DNA of 23,014 nucleotides from Reyranella sp. (lineage in GTDB: Bacteria > Pseudomonadota > Alphaproteobacteria > Reyranellales > Reyranellaceae): contig SCVT01000193.1 in NCBI GenBank assembly GCA_004296815.1, positions 1-23,014 of the forward strand. The letters run 5' to 3'. Position 1 is the stretch's first letter. Each line of letters starts with the position of its first letter. Shown here one piece after another: positions 7,277 to 13,249 of the stretch. The position numbers and the translations under genes were made by a program. Below the pieces are notes generated by a model. That model was given only the letters and a program-made list of their open reading frames with translations, had not been told where the DNA came from and searched no databases.

Positions 7277-8872
7277 ATGGATGAGTTTGATTTCGTCGTC
7301 GTCGGGGCAGGCTCCTCAGGCGGTCCGATCGTCGACCGCTTGACGGCGGGCGGGCGCTACTCGGTGCTGCTTCTCGAAGCGGGGCCGGACGCCACCAATC
7401 GATGGCTCAATATTCCTCTCGGCTTCGCCAAGACGTTCCTCGACCCTTCCGTCAATTGGAAGTTCGCGACCGAACCGGAAGACCATCTCGGGGGCCGCCA
7501 GGTCTACTGGCCGCGCGGCAAGGTCGTCGGCGGCTCCAGTGCGATCAACGGCATGGTCTATATCCGGGGCCTGCCGTCGGACTACGATTCCTGGCGCCAG
7601 ATGGGCAACGAGGGCTGGTCGTTCGACGACTGCCTGCCCTATTTCCGGCGCCTCGAGGGCCATGTCGACGGCGGCAACGAGCTTCGCGGCGGCGACGGCC
7701 CGGTCAAGATCACCCAGTCGGAATACCGTAACGAGCTCGGCGAGACGTTCCTCGCGGCTTGCACCGAGGTCGGCGTGGGCGAGATCACCGACTTCCACAG
7801 CCAGCCCGACGGCGCGGCCTACTATCACGCGACGATCTCCGACGGACGTCGCGTCTCGACCGAGCGGGCCTACATCCGTCAGGCGCGGGCCCGGGCGAAC
7901 TGCAAGCTCGTGACCAACGCGCTGGCCGAGCGCGTAACCGTCGAGAACGGGCGCGCCACCGGCGTCGCCTATCGTGTCGGCAAGACCGTGCGGACGGCGA
8001 AGGCGCGGCGCGAGGTCATCCTCTGCGCCGGCGCGATCGGATCGCCGCAGCTCCTGCAACTTTCGGGCATCGGACCCGGTGCGCTGCTGCAGGGCCTCGG
8101 CATTCCGGTCGTGCGCGACATGCCGGGCGTGGGCGAGAACCTGCAGGACCATTACGGCCTCCGCTCGACCTACCGGACGTGGTGGCGGCTCACGGTCAAC
8201 GACGACATCAACTTCGTGCACCGCCGGCTGAGTGCCGCCGTCGAATATGCGCTGCTGCGCACCGGTCCGCTGACCGCCTCGCCGGCCTTCGCCGGCGCCA
8301 TGGTCCGCCTGATGCCGCACTCGCAGGAGCCGGACACGCAGATCCACTTCTTCCCCTGGTCGACGGACCGTATCGACAAGGGACCGCACAAGTTCTCGGG
8401 CTTCAGCATGCTGGCGAACCAGTCGCGTCCCGAAAGCCGCGGACATGTCCGCGCCGTCTCGCCTGACCCGGCGAAGGCGCCGGCGATCGTGGCCAACTAT
8501 CTCTCGACCGAGACCGATCGGCGGGCGAGCATCGCGGCGGCCAGGTTCGTGCGGCTGCTGGCGCGCACCACCGCGCTGGGGCGCCTCATCACCGAGGAGG
8601 TCCTGCCGGGCGTCGAAGTGTGGAGCGACCAGGATTTCCTCGACTATTCGCGCAAGGAAGGCCAGTCGGCCTACCACCCGGTCGGCACCTGCCGCATGGG
8701 CAGCGATCCCGGTGCCGTCGTCGATCCCCGTCTCAAGGTCCACGGCATCCCCGGCCTGCGCGTGGTCGACGCCTCGATCATGCCGACCCTGATCTCGACC
8801 AACACCAATGCCGCCTGCATGATGATCGGCGAGAAGGCGGCCGACATGATCCTGGCCGACGCCCGGGCCTAG
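7277..8872 (+). CDS. GMC-family FAD-dependent alcohol dehydrogenase (choline dehydrogenase/AlkJ-like)
   Basis: This 531-residue flavoprotein opens with the dinucleotide-binding motif VVVGAGSSGG (Gly10, Gly12, Gly15). GMC signature 1 is KVVGGSSAINGMVYIRG and signature 2 is GAIGSPQLLQLSGIG. The C-terminal active site contains His467 in AYHPVGTCRMG and the NTNAA segment (Asn509, Asn511), matching the catalytic His/Asn pair of the family. Members oxidise primary alcohols to aldehydes, passing electrons to quinones or oxygen. The best-known relatives are choline dehydrogenase and the alkanol dehydrogenase AlkJ. The gene starts three bases after the permease stop, so it belongs to the importer operon. 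That position favours oxidation of an imported alcohol or of the alcohol released by the alkylsulfatase. It ends four bases from a converging gene. Confidence 0.93.
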   Translation: MDEFDFVVVGAGSSGGPIVDRLTAGGRYSVLLLEAGPDATNRWLNIPLGFAKTFLDPSVNWKFATEPEDHLGGRQVYWPRGKVVGGSSAINGMVYIRGLPSDYDSWRQMGNEGWSFDDCLPYFRRLEGHVDGGNELRGGDGPVKITQSEYRNELGETFLAACTEVGVGEITDFHSQPDGAAYYHATISDGRRVSTERAYIRQARARANCKLVTNALAERVTVENGRATGVAYRVGKTVRTAKARREVILCAGAIGSPQLLQLSGIGPGALLQGLGIPVVRDMPGVGENLQDHYGLRSTYRTWWRLTVNDDINFVHRRLSAAVEYALLRTGPLTASPAFAGAMVRLMPHSQEPDTQIHFFPWSTDRIDKGPHKFSGFSMLANQSRPESRGHVRAVSPDPAKAPAIVANYLSTETDRRASIAAARFVRLLARTTALGRLITEEVLPGVEVWSDQDFLDYSRKEGQSAYHPVGTCRMGSDPGAVVDPRLKVHGIPGLRVVDASIMPTLISTNTNAACMMIGEKAADMILADARA

Positions 8873-8876
8873 CCCT

Positions 8877-9911
8877 TCAAGAACCGGTGGAATTCAGTGC
8901 GGCGATGGCGAGCGGCTGCTCGCGGCCGCGCACGGCGAGCATCGGCAGCGGCTCGACCGTTAGCCCGGCCGGCAGTGGCGCGGCGGCGAGCAGGTCGGCG
9001 GACACGAGCACGTCGCGGCCCAGCTCCTTGGCCGCCTCGAGCAGCCGCGCGGCGACATTCAGCGTATCGCCGACATGGGCGATCTCGCGGCGCATGTCGC
9101 CGATTTCGCCGGTGACGATCTCGCCGCAATGGAGCGAGGCGCGGAACTCCGGCACGACTCCGAAGCGCGCGAGGTACTTGCCGGCGTTGGAGGCGATCAG
9201 GTCGCGGGCGACGAACGGGCAGGCGAGGCAATCGCCTCCGGTCAGCGCGTCGCCGGCCGGCCAGGTGAGAATCGCTTCGTCGCCGACATATTTGTGGATC
9301 TCGCCGTCGCATTCGAGGGCGGCCTCGGTGATGTCGCGGAAGAAGTCGTTCAGCAGCGCATGGAAACGAAGCGCGCCCAGCCGCTCGGCGAGCGTCGTCG
9401 ATCCCTTCATGTCGATCAGCAGGAAGACGCGCTGCTCGGCATGCGGCTGCACGTAGCGACCGGTCAGCAGGCTCCTGAGCGTGCCGTAGCCCAGCAGGCG
9501 GCCCATTTCGATCACCAGGTTGGCCGACAGCGACATCGCCGTGGCGAAGATGAGCGAGATTCCGAAGGTCTCGTCGGCCAGCGATTCGTCGGGGAAGTCC
9601 ATCAGGAAGGGGGCGAGGGTGAGGCCGCCCAGGATGACGACGGCGTAGAACAGCACCTTGAGGCCGAGATAGGCGAGCAGCGGGAGGCGCCGCAGCCGAC
9701 GCAGCGGCTCGGGCCGGGAGCCCATGAGCTCGAACAGCAGGATCGGTGTGGCGATCAGCAGTGAATTGACGACGCCCGAGATCAGGGCTTGCGCTGTCGT
9801 CCTCTCGGGCGGCGCGACGTTGTAGCCGAACCAGGCGCTGACGACGGCGGCCAGCGCACTCATGATCAGGAAGATCCGCCATTCGCGGCGGTGGCGCCGC
9901 GAGAGCTTCAT
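8877..9911 (-). CDS. Membrane-anchored class III adenylate/guanylate cyclase
   Basis: This 344-residue protein has four predicted membrane helices in its first 140 residues (about 12-32, 44-64, 80-104, 117-137) and a cytoplasmic class III cyclase domain at about 160-330. Metal-binding Asp167 (LLIDMKGST) and Asp211 (KYVGDEA) are 44 residues apart as expected. Lys207 is in the substrate-recognition position, and Asn285 and Arg289 in GDTLNVAARL fill the transition-state positions. The second purine-contact position, seven residues before Asn285, is Ala278 rather than the usual Asp or Thr, so nucleotide preference is uncertain. The product would be cAMP or cGMP. The ATG overlaps the upstream dehydratase stop as ATGA, making it the third gene of a minus-strand operon. 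It ends four bases from the converging GMC gene. Confidence 0.92.
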   Translation of the reverse strand: MKLSRRHRREWRIFLIMSALAAVVSAWFGYNVAPPERTTAQALISGVVNSLLIATPILLFELMGSRPEPLRRLRRLPLLAYLGLKVLFYAVVILGGLTLAPFLMDFPDESLADETFGISLIFATAMSLSANLVIEMGRLLGYGTLRSLLTGRYVQPHAEQRVFLLIDMKGSTTLAERLGALRFHALLNDFFRDITEAALECDGEIHKYVGDEAILTWPAGDALTGGDCLACPFVARDLIASNAGKYLARFGVVPEFRASLHCGEIVTGEIGDMRREIAHVGDTLNVAARLLEAAKELGRDVLVSADLLAAAPLPAGLTVEPLPMLAVRGREQPLAIAALNSTGS

Positions 9912-10894
9912 CTGGTCGCCCGGTCCAGCGCCCGCTTGAACGTCGCATGGTCGACATTGCCGCCGGAGCAGACGACGGCCACGGCGCGGCCCTTGACCGG
10001 CAGCTTGCCCGTCAGCGCCGCGGCCAGCGCCACCGCGCCGCCCGGCTCGAGCACCAGCTTGAACTCGCGGAAGGCGAGCTCCATCGCGTCGAGCACCTCC
10101 TCGTCGCTGACGACGAGGCCCGGCCCGAGCACCTGCTGGGCCAGCGGGAAGGTGACGTCGCCCGGCGTCGGTGCGAGCAGCGCATCGCAGATCGAGCCGG
10201 AGAGTTTCTCGTTCTTCTCCTTCTTGCCGCTTGCGAGCGAACGCGCGAGATCATCGAAGCCCGCAGGCTCACCGGCGTGCACGGTCGTCGTCGGACTGAT
10301 GCCCTTGACGCCCAGCGCCACACCGGTCGCCAGCCCGCCGCCCGAGCAGGGCGCGGCCACCGCATCGAGCGTCACGCCCAGCGCCTTGGCCTGCTCGGCG
10401 ATCTCGATCCCGGCCGTGCCCTGGCCGGTCAGGATCCAGGGATGGTCATAAGGCGGCACGATGGTGGCGCCGGTCTTCTTGGCGATGCCGGTGCCGATCT
10501 CCTCGCGGCTGTCCTTCACGCGGTCGTAGAGCACGACCTCGGCGCCCGACGCGCGCGTGTTGGCGACCTTGAGCGCGGGCGCGTCGGCCGGCATCACGAT
10601 GGTGGTCTTCACACCGAGCAGCCGGCCCGCCTCGGCGAGCCCCTGCGCGTGATTGCCGGAGGACCAGCCGACCGCGCCTTTCTTGCGATCGGCCTCGCTC
10701 ATCGAGGCCAGGAAATTGTAGGCGCCGCGCAGCTTGAACGAGCCGGTGCGCTGCAGGCACTCGGCCTTGAGGAAGAGGCGGCCGCCCAGCCGGTCGTTGA
10801 CGCGCTGGTTCTCGAGCAGCGGCGTGCGGAGCGTCACGCCTTCGAGGCGGCGGGCGGCGGCTTGAACATCGGAAAACGTCGGCAACGAAGACAT
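9908..10894 (-). CDS. PLP-dependent threonine/serine dehydratase (fold type II)
   Basis: This 328-residue protein is the catabolic threonine dehydratase/serine racemase type, without the C-terminal regulatory domain of long biosynthetic IlvA. Lys54 in RTGSFKLRGA should form the PLP Schiff base. SSGNHAQG is the substrate loop, CSGGGLATG is the phosphate-binding glycine loop, and VCSGGNVD lies near the C-terminus as in the family. The reaction would be deamination of threonine or serine to 2-oxobutyrate or pyruvate, although racemase or hydroxyaspartate activity is possible. The ATG at 10894 shares its A with the TGA of the upstream dehalogenase (TGATG). The open frame continues upstream, but that extension is Arg/Pro-rich and lies over the dehalogenase gene, so it is rejected. 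It is the middle gene of a coupled three-gene operon. Confidence 0.92.
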   Translation of the reverse strand: MSSLPTFSDVQAAARRLEGVTLRTPLLENQRVNDRLGGRLFLKAECLQRTGSFKLRGAYNFLASMSEADRKKGAVGWSSGNHAQGLAEAGRLLGVKTTIVMPADAPALKVANTRASGAEVVLYDRVKDSREEIGTGIAKKTGATIVPPYDHPWILTGQGTAGIEIAEQAKALGVTLDAVAAPCSGGGLATGVALGVKGISPTTTVHAGEPAGFDDLARSLASGKKEKNEKLSGSICDALLAPTPGDVTFPLAQQVLGPGLVVSDEEVLDAMELAFREFKLVLEPGGAVALAAALTGKLPVKGRAVAVVCSGGNVDHATFKRALDRATR

Positions 10895-11577
10895 CAGGCA
10901 ACACCAAGCAGGTCGGGAAGGTCGGAGAGGTCGCGGATCTGGCCGGCGAGCTTGCCGGGCAGGTTGTCGTCGGGCGCACCGGTGCGGTTCACCCAGAGGG
11001 TGCGGAAGCCGAAATGCGCCGCCCCATGCGCATCCCAGCAATTGGAGGAGAGGAAGCAGACATTCTCGGGCAGCACGTTGCAGCTCTTGCCGACCAGCTC
11101 ATAGGTCAGCGGATCGGGCTTGAACACGCGCGCCGCGTCGACGCTCAGCACGACCTCGAAGTGGCCGGCGAGGCCCGACGCCGCGACCATCGGGTCGAGC
11201 ATCTCGGGATTGCCATTGGACAGGATCGCCATCCGCATCCCGGCGCGCTTCAGGCTGGCCAGCATGCCCGGCGCCTCGGGGAAGGGCGCGAGCGCGAGAT
11301 AGGCGCCCATCAGCTTCTCGCGCACCGAGGCGTCGGCGATCCTGTGCGCGGCGAGGCAGTGGTCGAGCGCCTCGCCCGTCACCTGCCAGAACTTGGCGTA
11401 GCTCCCTATGCCGTTGCGCAGCCACGTGTACTGGATCTGCTTCTGCCGCCACATCTCCGACAGCGTGTCGGCGGAAGGCCCGACCGCAGCGCGATGGCGC
11501 GCCACCGCCGAGTTGAAGTCGAACAGCGTGCCGTAGGCGTCGAAGACGCAGATCTCGATGCCGGGAAGGGCGGCCAT
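10894..11577 (-). CDS. Haloacid dehalogenase, type II (L-2-haloacid dehalogenase-like)
   Basis: This 227-residue HAD-superfamily hydrolase has nucleophile Asp13 in CVFDAYGTLFD, the halide-pocket Arg in the QYTWLRN helix, Ser-Asn in ILSNGNPEML, Lys in FKPDPLTYEL and the SSNCWDAHGA motif. This set marks the type II L-2-haloacid dehalogenase group rather than ordinary phosphatases, because the usual second Asp of phosphatases is replaced by Tyr. The predicted reaction converts L-2-haloacids to D-2-hydroxyacids, though many members act on other small acids. The ATG at 11577 has GGAG (complement of 11584-11587) six bases upstream, while a TTG one codon earlier is the only alternative. It leads the operon with the dehydratase and cyclase, and it diverges from the small barrel protein across 52 bases. 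Confidence 0.9.
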   Translation of the reverse strand: MAALPGIEICVFDAYGTLFDFNSAVARHRAAVGPSADTLSEMWRQKQIQYTWLRNGIGSYAKFWQVTGEALDHCLAAHRIADASVREKLMGAYLALAPFPEAPGMLASLKRAGMRMAILSNGNPEMLDPMVAASGLAGHFEVVLSVDAARVFKPDPLTYELVGKSCNVLPENVCFLSSNCWDAHGAAHFGFRTLWVNRTGAPDDNLPGKLAGQIRDLSDLPDLLGVA

Positions 11578-11593
11578 CAATGGCTCCGTTCAT

Positions 11594-11622
11594 TTGATCG
11601 GCGCGGGCTCAGACCGTAGGCT
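11594..11622 (+). promoter_or_regulatory. Candidate promoter placing the start of transcription at the ATG (leaderless)
   Basis: TTGATC (11594-11599), a 17-base spacer and TAGGCT (11617-11622) fit a sigma70-like promoter. The -10 ends seven bases before the ATG at 11630, so the transcript would begin at or next to the start codon. No Shine-Dalgarno is visible there (CTAACTGGC precedes the ATG), which agrees with a leaderless message. The same arrangement is seen before slt. Confidence 0.38.
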
Positions 11623-11629
11623 AACTGGC

Positions 11630-11947
11630 ATGTTCGTCGCCATCGTTCAAATCCCCATGGGCAAGCGCCCGCGCGACGCCGCCGTCGAGGCGGCGCGCAA
11701 GTCGGCGCCGACCTACACCGCACTGGGCGCCAAGGGGCTCCTGAAGAAATACTACCTCAACGGCGAGGCGGGCGGCGGCGGGGTCTATCTCTGGGACTCC
11801 GAGGCGGCGGCCCGCGCCTGGTACACGCCGGAGTGGGAGAAGCGCATGGAGGCCGCGTTCGGCGCGAAACCGACCGTGACCTACTACGACAATCACGTCG
11901 TCGTGGACAATGAAGCGGGCAAGGTCCGCGTAGAGGGAGAAGTTTGA
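11630..11947 (+). CDS. Small YdhR-like dimeric alpha/beta-barrel protein
   Basis: This 105-residue protein has the pattern of the ferredoxin-like dimeric alpha/beta barrel in YdhR-type putative monooxygenases: MFVAIVQIPMG as strand one, a helix, GAKGLLKKYYLNG as strand two, GGGVYLWDSEAAARAWY leading into a helix, and TVTYYDNHVVV as the final strand. E. coli YdhR has the matching KIWLEN...GGIYLFEDEASA layout. Members are small cytoplasmic proteins of uncertain catalytic role. The ATG at 11630 is preferred over an upstream in-frame ATG at 11558 that would overlap the divergent dehalogenase. There is no clear Shine-Dalgarno. One base separates its stop from the aldo/keto reductase start, so the two form an operon. 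Confidence 0.78.
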   Translation: MFVAIVQIPMGKRPRDAAVEAARKSAPTYTALGAKGLLKKYYLNGEAGGGGVYLWDSEAAARAWYTPEWEKRMEAAFGAKPTVTYYDNHVVVDNEAGKVRVEGEV

Positions 11948-11948
11948 G

Positions 11949-12914
11949 ATGGAGAAGCGTCGCCTCGGTCGTACGGGTTTGCAGGTCTCGGTGCTGGGCT
12001 ATGGTGCGGGCGCCGTCGGCGGTCTCTTCACCAAGGGCGAGGCGCGCGAGCAGGAGCGCGCCGTGGCGCGCGCCATCGAGGCCGGCATCAACTATTTCGA
12101 TACCGCCGCGCGCTACGGCGACGGCGAGTCGGAGAAGAACCTCGGCCGCGTGCTGAAGTCGCTGAAGGCCGACGTGGTGGTCGGCACCAAGTTCCGGCTG
12201 GGCGCCCAGGACCGCGGCAATGTGGCGGCTTTCATCGTGCAGTCGACCGAGGAGAGCCTGAAGCGCATGGGCCGCGACCATGTCGACCTGATGCAACTCC
12301 ACAATCCCCTGACCGCCAAGGACGGCGGCGACAATCTCGACGTCGAGATCGCGCTCAACGAAGTGGCGCCCGCGCTGGAGAAGCTGCGCAAGCAGGGCAA
12401 GACGCGCTTCATCGGCTTCTCGGGCGTCGGCGAGCCCGCCGCACTGCTCAAGGCGGTGGACTCCAAGCTCTTCGACACGGTGCAGGTGGTGTTCAACGCC
12501 CTGAACCCCAGCGCCGGCGGGCCGATGCCGAAGGGCGCGCCCGGCCTCGACTACGGGCGCCTGCTCGAGCGCGCCAAGGCCGCCGACATGGGCACCATCA
12601 TCATCCGCGCCCTGGCCGGCGGGGCGCTGGCCGGCACGACCGACCGCCATCCGCTCGCCATGCAGCAGGTCCCGCCGATCGGCTCGGCGCCGGACTTTGC
12701 CGGCGACGTGGCGCGTGCCAAGGCGCTCGCGCCGGTGGCGAAGGACGCGGGCATCGCGAGCCTCACCGAGCTCGGCGAGCGCTTCGTGATCTCGCACCCC
12801 GCCGTCTCGACCATGCTGGTCGGCTACTCGACGCTCGGCCACCTCGAGGAGGCGATCGCGGCGGTCAACAAGGGCGCGTTGCCCGGCGCCGTGCTGCAGA
12901 AGATCGCGGCCTAG
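11949..12914 (+). CDS. Aldo/keto reductase
   Basis: This 321-residue NAD(P)H-dependent oxidoreductase of the (beta/alpha)8-barrel AKR family has the complete catalytic tetrad: Asp51 and Tyr56 in FDTAARYGDGESE, Lys81 in VVGTKF and His118 in LMQLHNP. The N-terminal MEKRRLGRTGLQVSVLGYG is a typical AKR opening, and the C-terminal half carries the cofactor-binding strands. The substrate is an aldehyde, ketone or sugar that cannot be named from sequence. AGAGGGAGAAG just before the ATG is a strong ribosome binding site that sits inside the end of the preceding gene. The stop codon TAG shares the palindrome CTAG with the stop of the converging gene. Confidence 0.92.
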   Translation: MEKRRLGRTGLQVSVLGYGAGAVGGLFTKGEAREQERAVARAIEAGINYFDTAARYGDGESEKNLGRVLKSLKADVVVGTKFRLGAQDRGNVAAFIVQSTEESLKRMGRDHVDLMQLHNPLTAKDGGDNLDVEIALNEVAPALEKLRKQGKTRFIGFSGVGEPAALLKAVDSKLFDTVQVVFNALNPSAGGPMPKGAPGLDYGRLLERAKAADMGTIIIRALAGGALAGTTDRHPLAMQQVPPIGSAPDFAGDVARAKALAPVAKDAGIASLTELGERFVISHPAVSTMLVGYSTLGHLEEAIAAVNKGALPGAVLQKIAA

Positions 12915-13195
12915 CCCGGTCCTGCCGCCGGCAGCTCGTACTTCTTGTCGCGCAACAGCTTCTCCATCGCAGCGATGCCGTCGCGGTACTTGCCGCGGTC
13001 GCAGTCGATCTCGGCGCCGATGCGCGTGTGATTGCGGTGGCCGTCGGAATTCTCGCGGCGGCTGTTGGTGTAGTAGTCGAAGAAGTCGATGAGCTGCTGG
13101 CAGCGCGCTTCGAGTTGCCGTGACGATTGCGCCGATGCCGGCATAGTCAGGACGAGTAGCGCGCCGAATGCGGAAAGAAAAATCGGTCTGAACAT
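12911..13195 (-). CDS. Small secreted protein of unknown function
   Basis: This 94-residue protein has a clear signal peptide (MFRPIFLSAFGALLVLTMPASA, cleavage after Ala22). The mature part of about 72 residues is polar with two cysteines, Cys32 and Cys65, that could form a disulfide. The middle is rich in Tyr, Asn, Arg and His (FFDYYTNSRRENSDGHRNH), followed by an amphipathic C-terminal helix. I do not recognise a family. It lies downstream of slt on the same strand, 54 bases after its stop, and may be cotranscribed, which would place it in the periplasm with a cell-wall enzyme. Its stop overlaps that of the converging aldo/keto reductase by four bases. The signal peptide makes a real gene likely. 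Confidence 0.7.
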   Translation of the reverse strand: MFRPIFLSAFGALLVLTMPASAQSSRQLEARCQQLIDFFDYYTNSRRENSDGHRNHTRIGAEIDCDRGKYRDGIAAMEKLLRDKKYELPAAGPG

Positions 13196-13207
13196 GACGG
13201 TTCAGGA

Positions 13208-13236
13208 ACGCCGGCACCGGGCCGATGTTCCGGCGT
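13208..13236. repeat. GC-rich inverted repeat between slt and the small secreted gene
   Basis: ACGCCGG (13208-13214) and CCGGCGT (13230-13236) are a perfect 7-base dyad around a 15-base centre. They lie 14 bases after the slt stop on the minus strand. No T-run follows, so it is not a classical intrinsic terminator. It may attenuate transcription or stabilise the slt message. Confidence 0.35.
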
Positions 13237-13249
13237 CACGCAGTCGCGC

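Noticed and set aside
10895..11041. An N-terminal extension of the threonine/serine dehydratase
   Set aside because: The extra residues are Arg/Pro-rich, lie over the dehalogenase gene in another frame and do not resemble the family. The ATG at 10894 gives the normal N-terminus.
11757..13217. A 486-codon minus-strand open frame
   Set aside because: It overlaps the aldo/keto reductase with its full catalytic tetrad and has shadow-like composition.
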